Origin: an uncultured Hyphomicrobiales bacterium
Lineage (GTDB): Bacteria; Pseudomonadota; Alphaproteobacteria; Rhizobiales; Beijerinckiaceae
Reading direction: 5' to 3'
DNA length: 9,181 nt
NCBI GenBank assembly: GCA_903918155.1
Contig: CAIXDD010000458.1
Location: 1 to 9,181 of the forward strand
Shown piece after piece: positions 1 through 6,514 of the stretch (positions are counted from its first letter, which is position 1; the number at the start of each line of letters is the position of its first letter). The position numbers and the translations under genes were made by a program. The notes beneath the pieces were generated by a model. The model searched no databases, was not told the DNA's origin, and saw only the letters and a list, made by a program, of their open reading frames with translations.

Positions 1-1
1 C

Positions 2-970
2 ATGCGGCGACTCCGCACCCGCGCCGCGGTGCGCGACCTGGTGCGCGAGCACCGCCTCCACCCGCACGACCTGATCCAGCCGGTCTTCGTCCACGACCAC
101 GACGGCCCGGACGAGCCCATCGCCAGCATGCCAGGGCAGGCCCGCGTCTCCGTGCACAGCCTCCGGCGACTCGCCCTGCGCGCCGACGACCTGGGCCTCC
201 GCGCCCTCGCGCTGTTTCCGAAGGTCGCCGACGCCCGGAAGTCCGAAGACGGACGAGAAGCCTGGAACGCGTCCGGCTTGGTTCCCGCCGCCATCGCCGC
301 GATCCGCGATGTGGCGCCCAACCTCGCGGTGATCACCGACGTCGCGCTCGACCCCTACTCGTCCCTCGGCCAGGACGGCATCGTCATCGACGGGCAGATC
401 GACAACGAAGCGACCATCGACGCCTTGATTCGACAAGCGCTGTGCCATGCCCGGGCCGGCGCCGACATCGTCGCCCCGTCCGACATGATGGACGGCCGCA
501 TCGGCGCCATTCGGCAGGCGCTGGACGTGGTGGGCTATACCGACACGCTCATCCTCTCCTACGCCGCCAAATACGCCTCCGCTTACTACGGCCCCTTTCG
601 CGACGCGCTCGACAGCGCCCCCCGCGGCGGCGGCGACAAGAAGACCTACCAGATGGACCCCGCCAATTCCGACGAGGCGCTGCGCCTTGTGGCTCGCGAC
701 CTCGCCGAAGGCGCCGACATGGTGATGGTCAAGCCGGGCCTGCCCTATCTCGACATCTGCCGCCGCGTGAAAGACGAATTCGGCGCGCCCACATTCGCCT
801 ATCAGGTGTCCGGCGAATATTCGATGATCATGGCGGCTGTGGAGCGCGGCTGGCTTGATTACGAAAAGGCGATGGTGGAGAGCCTCGTCGCCTTCAAGCG
901 CGCAGGCTGCGACGGCGTGCTCACCTATTTCGCGCCTTTCGTGGCGGAGAAACTCGCCCGCAAGGCCTGA
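2..970 (+). CDS. hemB: Delta-aminolevulinic acid dehydratase (porphobilinogen synthase), possibly 5'-partial
   Basis: Cytoplasmic enzyme that condenses two 5-aminolevulinate molecules into porphobilinogen, the second common step of heme, chlorophyll and cobalamin synthesis. The 322 residues cover the whole TIM-barrel. Both Schiff-base lysines are visible: K190 in SYAAKYASAYYGPFRDA and K244 in MVMVKPGLPYLD. The metal loop at residues 113-126 (DVALDPYSSLGQDG) has Asp where zinc enzymes have Cys, so this is the cysteine-free, Mg-type form. The family signatures APSDMMDGRIGAIR, YQMDPANSDEAL and YQVSGEY are intact. The first ATG is at base 2, and the protein begins about where related HemBs already show their RLRR segment. 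The N-terminal arm that normally packs on a neighbouring subunit is therefore missing, or starts upstream of the window. No ribosome binding site can be seen because the window begins here. The gene converges with the small - strand gene at 990. Family assignment is very secure; the start is not. Confidence 0.96.
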   Translation: MRRLRTRAAVRDLVREHRLHPHDLIQPVFVHDHDGPDEPIASMPGQARVSVHSLRRLALRADDLGLRALALFPKVADARKSEDGREAWNASGLVPAAIAAIRDVAPNLAVITDVALDPYSSLGQDGIVIDGQIDNEATIDALIRQALCHARAGADIVAPSDMMDGRIGAIRQALDVVGYTDTLILSYAAKYASAYYGPFRDALDSAPRGGGDKKTYQMDPANSDEALRLVARDLAEGADMVMVKPGLPYLDICRRVKDEFGAPTFAYQVSGEYSMIMAAVERGWLDYEKAMVESLVAFKRAGCDGVLTYFAPFVAEKLARKA

Positions 971-989
971 CGCCGCGCGCGGCCCCGGC

Positions 990-1154
990 TCATTGCGTGA
1001 GCGCGCGCCAGCCTTCGCGCAAGCTCTTGTCCACGCGCTCCCAATTCACGAAGGGGCCCTCCCCGCGCGGATCGGCGAGCCGCCGACGGTCGATCATATA
1101 GGCCAAGCCCACGATCAACGCCGCGCCAAGCAGGATGCCGAATAGAATGCGCAT
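990..1154 (-). CDS. Small single-span membrane protein, hypothetical
   Basis: A 54-residue protein I cannot name. Residues 1-20 form a hydrophobic helix (MRILFGILLGAALIVGLAYM), followed by a basic stop-transfer stretch IDRRR at 21-25. The polar tail contains FVNWERVDKSLREGW, so one membrane span with the tail on one face of the inner membrane is likely. I chose the ATG at 1154 because the frame upstream of it looks non-coding and GGAG lies about 9 bases before it. An in-frame start further up, at 1187, is possible. From memory, small Rhizobiales proteins with a similar helix plus a VNW motif occur, but I could not confirm this. It lies 60 bp downstream of the M50 protease on the same strand and could be co-transcribed with it. 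Its 3' end faces hemB at 19 bp. Confidence 0.6.
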   Translation of the reverse strand: MRILFGILLGAALIVGLAYMIDRRRLADPRGEGPFVNWERVDKSLREGWRALTQ

Positions 1155-1214
1155 GGGCGCCCGCTCCGCTCCAGTCCGAAGCGACAACGCGCGAGCCGCG
1201 CAGAGGTTGCCCGG

Positions 1215-2330
1215 CTAGCGCGGGCGGCTGAAGGACCATTCGGGGCGCGCGGCGCGCACCATCATCATCTCCGCGACGTTCTGCAGCGTCAGCAGGCCCA
1301 CAACCACGCCGTCTTCGTCGACGACGCCAATGGCCGGCGCTCCCGCCTTGTTCATCGCGCGCAAGGCGAGATCGAGCCTGTCCCGGCGGCGCACGCTGGG
1401 CGCCGGCGCGACCACCGCCATGCCGACCCCCGCCATGGGCCCCGCTTCGCGCAAGGCTGCGATCAGCCCGTCGCGGGTGAGCAGCCCCACCGATTTTCCA
1501 AAGGAATCGATGACGGGAAATTCGTGCTGCGGCGTGGCGAGCAGAATGTCGACCGCCTCGGCGAGATTGGCCTCCACGGGCACGGTGGCGAAACGCGTCT
1601 CCATGGCGTCCGCCACCACGAGGCTGCGCGTGACGTCCTCAAGCCCGCTCGATTGCGCCTCCGCGGCCGCGGCCATGAAGACGAAAATCGCGATCAGCAC
1701 CAGAATCGGATTGCCCCACACAAGCCCCGCGAAGCCGAAGAGAAAGGCGAAGCCCTGTCCGATCGCGGCCGAAACCCGCGTGGCGCGGCCCTTGTCCATG
1801 CGCATGGCCAGCAGCGCATTCAGCACACGCCCGCCGTCCATCGGAAAGGCGGGGATGAGATTGAACGCCACGAGAAACAGATTGGCGCTCGCAAGCCGCG
1901 CGAGCAGGCCCGCATCCGCCTCCTGCACGCGGTTGACGCCATCGACGATGCGCGCAGGCTCCGCGCTCGCGCCCAGATAAAGCAGAAGAACCGCCGCGAT
2001 GACGACATTCACCGCCGGGCCCGCCAACGCCACCGCCAATTGCTGGCGCGGCGTATCGGGCATGCGCTCCAGCGAGGCCACGCCGCCGATGGGCAATAAA
2101 GTGACGTCGGGCGTTGCGACGCCGAAGCGGCGCGCCATCAGGATATGGCCGAATTCATGGGCGAGCACGCAGGCGAACAGAAGTAGGATGAAGGCGATGC
2201 CGCTCCACGCCGCTTCGGCGCCGCCCGTGCGCCAGGCGGACCATCCGATCCAGGCGAGCAGAAGCAGGAACGTGACGTGAATGCGCACCGCCGTGCCGGC
2301 GATGCGGCCGAGAGTGAGCGACCAGCCCAT
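1215..2330 (-). CDS. Site-2 protease family (peptidase M50) membrane metalloprotease with C-terminal CBS pair
   Basis: Predicted intramembrane zinc protease of 371 residues. The zinc ligands are the HEFGH motif at 58-62 (H58, E59, H62) inside a membrane helix, and D165 in NLIPAFPMDGGR, the second family motif. Hydrophobic segments lie near residues 17-32, 44-58, 97-120, 148-162 and 190-222. After residue about 230 the protein is soluble and carries two CBS domains, at about 235-293 and 300-358, which in this family may bind adenine nucleotides and gate activity. No PDZ domain is present, unlike RseP. This places it in the Rv2625c/SpoIVFB-like group with CBS tails; the substrate cannot be told. 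The ATG at 2330 was chosen over an in-frame ATG at 2384 because GGGAG precedes it by 5 bases and the family starts with MGWSLTLGR-like residues. It is divergent from the RDD gene. Confidence 0.92.
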   Translation of the reverse strand: MGWSLTLGRIAGTAVRIHVTFLLLLAWIGWSAWRTGGAEAAWSGIAFILLLFACVLAHEFGHILMARRFGVATPDVTLLPIGGVASLERMPDTPRQQLAVALAGPAVNVVIAAVLLLYLGASAEPARIVDGVNRVQEADAGLLARLASANLFLVAFNLIPAFPMDGGRVLNALLAMRMDKGRATRVSAAIGQGFAFLFGFAGLVWGNPILVLIAIFVFMAAAAEAQSSGLEDVTRSLVVADAMETRFATVPVEANLAEAVDILLATPQHEFPVIDSFGKSVGLLTRDGLIAALREAGPMAGVGMAVVAPAPSVRRRDRLDLALRAMNKAGAPAIGVVDEDGVVVGLLTLQNVAEMMMVRAARPEWSFSRPR

Positions 2331-2504
2331 GACATCTCCCGTATGCTCGCGCTTGACGCGACCCGTCCGAGATCGCGGCCGCATGCGTCGAATGTGGAGA
2401 TCAAAGGCGCCGAGAACAAGACGCAGGCCGGCGCGCAGAGGGCTTGCTCATCGCCGCCCGGCCCCCCAGATTAGGGCCATGACCAAACCATGGGCGAGGC
2501 CCCG
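2331..2504. promoter_or_regulatory. Divergent intergenic region (M50 protease / RDD gene)
   Basis: These 174 bp separate two diverging genes, so promoters for both should lie here. No sequence close to the sigma-70 consensus stands out. The best + strand candidate is TTGCTC (2444-2449), an 18-base spacer and AGATTA (2468-2473), which is weak. In-frame ATG codons at 2384 (- strand) and 2490 (+ strand) leave the exact limits uncertain. The regulatory role is inferred from gene orientation only. Confidence 0.3.
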
Positions 2505-2984
2505 ATGACCTTTCGACCTGACGAGCGCCCCGCGCCAGCCATGGCCGGCGACCTCGTTCTGCCCGAGCGGGCGGTGGAAGGCGTGCGCAAGCGGCGCATT
2601 CTCGCCATCGGCTTCGATCTCGTTTTCATCACGCTCATCGTGGCGGCGCTGTTCGTGGTTCTCAGCGTTCTGGGAATCGTCACCTTCGGCCTGACCTGGC
2701 TGCTCATCCCGCCGCTGTTTCCCGTCGTGGCCCTGCTCTACAACGGCCTCACCATTTCCGGCGCGCGCCGCGCCACGCCCGGCATGCGGCTGATGGATCT
2801 TGAAATGCGCCTGACGGACGGGGCGCGCACGCCCTTCCTCAACGCCGCCGTTCACGCCGTCCTGTTCTACCTGAGCTGGACCATCCTCACGCCGCTCGTG
2901 CTCGTCGTCTCGCTCGTCTCGCGCAACAAGCGCTGCCTGCACGACATGCTGTCCGGCGTCGTCGTCACGCGCCGAGCGGATTGA
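2505..2984 (+). CDS. RDD family membrane protein
   Basis: A 159-residue inner-membrane protein of the RDD family, named for one Arg and two Asp residues. These are visible as R31 and D38 in RRILAIGFDLVF and D147 in CLHDMLSG. TPGMRLMDLEM at 91-101 is the other conserved family stretch. Hydrophobic segments lie at about 33-58, 62-82 and 115-140. RDD proteins have no agreed function; some are reported to affect ion tolerance, so no function is assigned. The ATG at 2505 is preferred because GAGG (2496-2499) sits 5 bases upstream. The in-frame ATG at 2490, five codons earlier, has only a distant AGGG and would give 164 residues. The gene is divergent from the M50 protease and is followed by a hairpin and then bpt, a neighbourhood seen in other Rhizobiales. 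Confidence 0.88.
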   Translation: MTFRPDERPAPAMAGDLVLPERAVEGVRKRRILAIGFDLVFITLIVAALFVVLSVLGIVTFGLTWLLIPPLFPVVALLYNGLTISGARRATPGMRLMDLEMRLTDGARTPFLNAAVHAVLFYLSWTILTPLVLVVSLVSRNKRCLHDMLSGVVVTRRAD

Positions 2985-2985
2985 T

Positions 2986-3013
2986 CGCCCCTCGATCATG
3001 ATTGATCGGGGCG
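2986..3013 (+). terminator. Hairpin just after the RDD gene, possible terminator
   Basis: An inverted repeat begins one base after the RDD stop codon. CGCCCC (2986-2991) pairs with GGGGCG (3008-3013), and GATCA (2994-2998) pairs with TGATC (3003-3007). There is a 2-base bulge and a 4-base loop. The stem is GC-rich and stable, but no T-run follows, so it is at best a weak intrinsic terminator or a 3'-end stabilising structure. Its right arm overlaps a candidate promoter for bpt. Confidence 0.4.
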
Positions 3014-3030
3014 TGGACGAAGGCTAGTCT
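3002..3030 (+). promoter_or_regulatory. Candidate sigma-70-like promoter for bpt
   Basis: TTGATC (3002-3007) and TAGTCT (3025-3030) are separated by 17 bases and would start transcription about 35 bases before the bpt GTG. The match is partial: four of six bases in the -35 box and three of six in the -10 box. The -10 box lies in the loop and right arm of a small CGAAG/CTTCG inverted repeat (3018-3033). This is inference from consensus only. Confidence 0.25.
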
Positions 3031-3071
3031 TCGCGTCTGCGCCTTTCAGAACCGCCGGGAGACAGGAACGC

Positions 3072-3821
3072 GTGACGAGCGAAGCCCGCAACGCCCCGCA
3101 ATTCTATCTCACCTCGCCGGCGCCTTGCCCCTATTTGCCCGGGCGCGAGGAGCGAAAGGTCTTCACCCATCTCATCGGGCGGCGCGCCGTCGCGCTGAAC
3201 GACGCGCTGACGGAGAGTGGCTTCCGCCGTTCGCAGACCATCGCCTATCGCCCGGCCTGCGAAACCTGCCGCGCCTGCGTCTCCGTGCGCGTGGTGGTCG
3301 ACGACTTCCGGCCCACGCGCAACATGCGCCGCGTGCTGGACGCCAATGCCGATCTCGTGGGCGCGCCGCTCGCCACGCGCCCCACTTCGGAGCAATATTC
3401 GCTCTTCCGCACCTATCTCGACAGCCGCCATTCGGAAGGCGGCATGGCCGACATGAACGTGCTCGATTACACGATGATGATCGAGGACAGCCATGTGGAG
3501 ACGCGCGTGATCGAATATCGCCGGCGCGGGCCCGACACGGCGATCAACGGACGCGGCGCAGGCCCGCTCCACGCCGTCTGCCTGACGGACGTGCTCACCG
3601 ACGGACTGTCGATGGTCTATTCCTTCTATGATCACGAACAGGGCGCGCGGTCGCTCGGCACGTTCATGATCCTCGATCATATCGAGCGCGCGCGACGCCT
3701 CGGCCTGCCCTATCTCTATCTGGGATATTGGGTCGAGGGGTCGCGCAAGATGGCCTATAAGGCGCGCTACCTGCCCCAGCAGCGCCTCGTGGCGGGCGGC
3801 TGGACGCGGGTGGAGAAATAA
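3072..3821 (+). CDS. bpt: Aspartate/glutamate leucyltransferase (Bpt-type aminoacyl-tRNA-protein transferase)
   Basis: A 249-residue cytoplasmic enzyme of the bacterial N-degron pathway. It transfers leucine from Leu-tRNA to proteins with N-terminal Asp or Glu, marking them for ClpS/ClpAP. The N-terminal ATE domain (about 10-80) shows PQFYLTSPAPCPYLPGREERKVFTHL with C19, then C63-x2-C66-x2-C69 in ACETCRACVSVRV. These four cysteines resemble the N-terminal cysteine cluster of eukaryotic ATE1. The C-terminal GNAT-like domain (about 105-245) carries HSEGGMADM, SMVYSFYDHE and GYWVEGSRKMAYKARYLPQQ. The length is normal for the family. The start is GTG, preceded by GGGAG and AGGA (3057-3067), and its N-terminus aligns with family members. 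Classical Bpt uses leucine, but some homologues use arginine, so tRNA specificity is inferred. It converges with parC at a 27-bp gap. Confidence 0.95.
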   Translation: MTSEARNAPQFYLTSPAPCPYLPGREERKVFTHLIGRRAVALNDALTESGFRRSQTIAYRPACETCRACVSVRVVVDDFRPTRNMRRVLDANADLVGAPLATRPTSEQYSLFRTYLDSRHSEGGMADMNVLDYTMMIEDSHVETRVIEYRRRGPDTAINGRGAGPLHAVCLTDVLTDGLSMVYSFYDHEQGARSLGTFMILDHIERARRLGLPYLYLGYWVEGSRKMAYKARYLPQQRLVAGGWTRVEK

Positions 3822-3848
3822 GCCTCCCCGCGAGCGAGCCGGCCCGCG

Positions 3849-6104
3849 TCAGCCGAACTTGTTGTTCTTCGGAAAACCCTTGGGCGGCAGGCGTCCGGCT
3901 TCGGCGCGCGCGCCGATCCAGTCCTTCAGATCCGCTTTCGCCACATTGAACGTGCGGCCCGCGCTGTCCTGCCACGTGAGGCCTTCCTTCAAGACGAAGA
4001 CGCGCGCATCCGACAGGCCGCCGTCGCGATAGCGTTGCAGCCGAACGCCCTTGCCGCGCGCCATTTCCGGAACGTCGGCGAGCGGGAAGACGAGCATCTT
4101 GCGGTTTTCGCCGATCGTGGCGACATGATCGCCCTGCGCGGGAACGACGGCGCACATGCGCGCGCCCGCATCGACATTGAGCAGCGCCTTGCCCTTGCGC
4201 GTATTGCCGACCATCTCGTCCTGCGGCGCGATGAATCCGCGCCCGTCGGACGAGGCCACCAGCATTTTCGCGCCCGGCGTATAGGGGAAGGCTGCGAACA
4301 CGTCCGCCCCCTCCTCCACATCCGCCATGAGGCGCACAGGCTCGCCAAAGCCCCGTCCGCCCGGCAGTTTCGACGCATCGAGCGTGAAGGCGCGGCCATT
4401 GGTGGCGAGCAGCAGGATTTTCGACGTCGTCTCCGCGAAGAACGCGGCGAGCAGGTCGTCGTCGCCCTTGAAGGAGACGCCCGACACATCCGCCTGATGG
4501 CCCTTCATCGTGCGGATCCAGCCTTTGCGGCTCAACACGACGGTGATCGGCTCGCGCTCGATCATCGCCTCGCTGAGATCGAAATCGGCGACGACGGGCG
4601 CAAGGTCGAATGTGGTGCGGCGCTTGCCGATCTTCGAGTCCGGCGCGAATTTCTTCTTCAATTCGCGGATCTGGTCGCGGATCGCCTTCCATTGGCGGGA
4701 CTCGTCGGCGAGCAGCTCCTCAAGGCCGGTCCTTTCCGCCACGAGCGCGTCGTTCTCGGAGCGCAATTGCATCTCTTCGAGCCGGCGCAGCGAACGCAGG
4801 CGCGTGTCGAGCACGTAATTGGCTTGCGCCTCGCTCATCGCGAAACGCGCCATCAGCGCCTCCTTCGGCTCGTCCTCCTCGCGGATGATGCGGATCACCT
4901 CGTCGAGATTGAGGAAGACGATCAGCATGCCGGCGAGGGCTTCCAGCCGCTGCGCGATCTGGCTGAGGCGGTTGCGCGCGCGCCGCTGCAAAACGTTGCG
5001 ACGATGGTCGAGCCATTGCTTCAACGCCTCGCTGAGCGAGACCACGCGCGGCGACACGCCGTCCACGAGCACGTTCATGTTGAGCGGGAACCGGCTCTCC
5101 AGCTCGGAGAGGCGGAAAAGCGATTCCATCATGGTGGCGGGATCGACCGCGCGATTGCGCGGCTCGATGACCACGCGCACGTCCTCGGCGGATTCGTCGC
5201 GCACCTCCGCCACGAGCGGCAGCTTCTTGTCGTCGATCAGCTCGGCGAGCTTTTCGATAAGCCGGCTCTTCTGCACCATGTAGGGAATTTCGGTGACGAC
5301 CGCCACCCACATGCCGCGCGCGCTTTCCTCGCGCGTCCAGCGCGCGCGGATGCGGAAAGAGCCGCGCCCCGTCTTATAGGCTTCGGCGATCTGCTCGGGC
5401 GCGTCCACGATGATTCCCCCGGTGGGGAAATCGGGCCCGCGCACGAAGGCGAGCAATTGCTCCGAATTGGCGCGCGGATTGGAGACGAGATAGAGCGCGG
5501 CGTCGCATAATTCCGCCAGATTATGGGGCGGGATCGAGGTCGCCATGCCCACTGCGATGCCCTGCGCGCCATTGGCGAGCAGATGCGGCAAGGCGGCCGG
5601 AAGGACGACCGGCTCTTTCTGGTCGCCGGAATAATTTTCGCGAAAGTCGATCGCGTCTTCGTCGATGCCTTCCAGCAGCAGCCGCGCGACGTCGGTCATG
5701 CGCGCTTCGGTGTAGCGATAGGCGGCGGCGGAATCGCCGTCGATATTGCCGAAATTGCCTTGCCCGTCGACGAGCGGATAGCGCGAGGCGAAATCCTGCG
5801 CGAGACGCACCAGGGCGTCATAGATCGCCTGGTCGCCATGGGGATGGAAGGAGCCCATCACGTCGCCGACGATCTTCGCGCTCTTCTTGAAGGGCGAGCC
5901 GGGATCGAGCCGCAGGATGTTCATGCCGTAGAGGATGCGGCGATGGACGGGCTTCAGTCCGTCGCGGGCGTCGGGCAACGCGCGCCCCATGATGGTGGAC
6001 AGCGCATAGGCGAGATAGCGCTCTTCGAGCGCCTCGCGCAGGCTGACTTCTTCCCCGACCGGCTCGCTGGAGCCGCCCGGCGGCGGAGTGACGTTCTTTC
6101 CCAT
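3849..6104 (-). CDS. parC: DNA topoisomerase IV subunit A
   Basis: Catalytic breakage-reunion subunit of topoisomerase IV (ParC2ParE2), which decatenates daughter chromosomes and relaxes supercoils. It has 751 residues, as expected for alphaproteobacteria. EERYLAYALSTIMGRALPDARDGLKPVHRRILYGM (28-61) opens the winged-helix/tower core. VGDVMGSFHPHGDQAIYDALV (79-99) is the quinolone-resistance region. The catalytic tyrosine is Y131, preceded by R130, in AAYRYTEAR. A coiled-coil region spans about 370-488 with IVFLNLDEVIRIIREEDEPK. A beta-pinwheel C-terminal domain runs from about 510 to 735, with no full GyrA box (only ARGKGVRL near 682-689), which argues for ParC rather than GyrA. The ATG at 6104 matches the usual family start, but no Shine-Dalgarno sequence precedes it: the 20 bases upstream are TAACCCCCCGAC-like. 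A 13-bp repeat array lies 23 bp upstream. Confidence 0.97.
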   Translation of the reverse strand: MGKNVTPPPGGSSEPVGEEVSLREALEERYLAYALSTIMGRALPDARDGLKPVHRRILYGMNILRLDPGSPFKKSAKIVGDVMGSFHPHGDQAIYDALVRLAQDFASRYPLVDGQGNFGNIDGDSAAAYRYTEARMTDVARLLLEGIDEDAIDFRENYSGDQKEPVVLPAALPHLLANGAQGIAVGMATSIPPHNLAELCDAALYLVSNPRANSEQLLAFVRGPDFPTGGIIVDAPEQIAEAYKTGRGSFRIRARWTREESARGMWVAVVTEIPYMVQKSRLIEKLAELIDDKKLPLVAEVRDESAEDVRVVIEPRNRAVDPATMMESLFRLSELESRFPLNMNVLVDGVSPRVVSLSEALKQWLDHRRNVLQRRARNRLSQIAQRLEALAGMLIVFLNLDEVIRIIREEDEPKEALMARFAMSEAQANYVLDTRLRSLRRLEEMQLRSENDALVAERTGLEELLADESRQWKAIRDQIRELKKKFAPDSKIGKRRTTFDLAPVVADFDLSEAMIEREPITVVLSRKGWIRTMKGHQADVSGVSFKGDDDLLAAFFAETTSKILLLATNGRAFTLDASKLPGGRGFGEPVRLMADVEEGADVFAAFPYTPGAKMLVASSDGRGFIAPQDEMVGNTRKGKALLNVDAGARMCAVVPAQGDHVATIGENRKMLVFPLADVPEMARGKGVRLQRYRDGGLSDARVFVLKEGLTWQDSAGRTFNVAKADLKDWIGARAEAGRLPPKGFPKNNKFG

Positions 6105-6126
6105 GTCGGGGGGTTACAGGAGGGCC

Positions 6127-6192
6127 CGAGTCGTCGCAAGTCGTCTTGGTAAGCGGTCTTGGCGAGTCGTCTTGGCGAGTCGTCTTGGCGAG
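6127..6192. repeat. Array 1 of a 13-bp direct repeat upstream of parC
   Basis: A head-to-tail array with the unit CGAGTCGTCTTGG (+ strand). Units lie at 6137-6149 (CAAGTCGTCTTGG), 6150-6162 (TAAGCGGTCTTGG), 6163-6175 and 6176-6188 (both perfect). Partial units lie at 6127-6136 and 6189 onward. On the parC coding strand it reads CCAAGACGACTCG and would fall in the parC leader if the promoter is upstream. It is not translated in any convincing gene. A related array with the same period lies at 6369-6446. Confidence 0.85.
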
Positions 6193-6314
6193 GTCTCGCT
6201 GCGTCCGCGCGCCGGCCCGCCCCCCATTTTGATCATTGCGGCGATGGGCGCTTGCAAGTCACGATCAAGCCGATTAAGCCAAGCCTCGTTCTTCCCGCGA
6301 CGGAATCGATGGAT

Positions 6315-6340
6315 CGGGCGACGCGCTGGCGCGTTGCCGG
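6315..6340. repeat. Imperfect GC-rich inverted repeat (hairpin)
   Basis: Arms 6315-6326 and 6329-6340 can pair over 12 positions with one mismatch and one G-T wobble, around a perfect core ACGCGC/GCGCGT. The 10-mer GGATCGGGCG also occurs twice as a direct repeat, at 6311-6320 and 6339-6348, spanning the hairpin. No T-run follows on either strand, so it does not look like an intrinsic terminator. It could be a REP-like palindrome; this is inferred from shape only. Confidence 0.45.
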
Positions 6341-6368
6341 ATCGGGCGTCGGTCGCGCCCAGGTCCGC

Positions 6369-6446
6369 GTAGCAAGTCCTCGTCGCAAGTCTTGGTTGCA
6401 AGTCTTCGTAGCGAGTCTTCGTTTCGAATCCCTCGTTCCTCGTTCC
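6369..6446. repeat. Array 2 of a 13-bp direct repeat
   Basis: Head-to-tail units of 13 bp: GTAGCAAGTCCTC (6369-6381), GTCGCAAGTCTTG (6382-6394), GTTGCAAGTCTTC (6395-6407) and GTAGCGAGTCTTC (6408-6420). These decay into a 14-bp unit, GTTTCGAATCCCTC (6421-6434), and then CTCGTTCC stubs to 6446. The core GCRAGTCTTSG resembles array 1 and has the same orientation and period. Open frames through it translate to low-complexity arginine/serine-rich peptides and look non-coding. Confidence 0.8.
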
Positions 6447-6514
6447 GGCGTCCTCGCGCCGCCGGGCTTCGTTTCGCGCGATCTCGCGCCACCTTTCTTG
6501 ATCGCAGGCTTATC

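Larger units (their letters stand above)
6105..6514. other. Non-coding region between parC and a small exported protein gene
   Basis: About 410 bp without a convincing gene. It holds the two 13-bp repeat arrays and the imperfect hairpin listed separately. Between them (6193-6314) is a stretch that includes ATTTTGATCATTG (6226-6238), the only AT-richer patch, which may contain the parC promoter on the - strand. I found no sequence near the sigma-70 consensus there. The open frames crossing the region on both strands have no recognisable domains and are built largely from the repeats. Confidence 0.6.

Noticed and set aside
988..1002. GCTCA/TGAGC hairpin at the hemB end
   Set aside because: Only a 5-bp stem lying over the stop and last codons of the 54-residue gene, with no T-run; too weak to call a terminator.
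3024..3680. 218-residue - strand open frame opposite bpt
   Set aside because: Antisense to a clear Bpt gene; no family features.
4035..5510. 491-residue open frame on the + strand opposite parC
   Set aside because: It is fully antisense to the well-conserved parC, its peptide is rich in His/Arg/Ala with no domain, and such long antisense frames are expected from codon bias in GC-rich genes.
6114..6401. 95-residue - strand open frame upstream of parC
   Set aside because: Built on both repeat arrays, with no recognisable domain; it most likely lies in the parC leader.
6127..6446. CRISPR array
   Set aside because: Repeats are 13 bp and directly adjacent with no unique spacers, and no cas genes are present.
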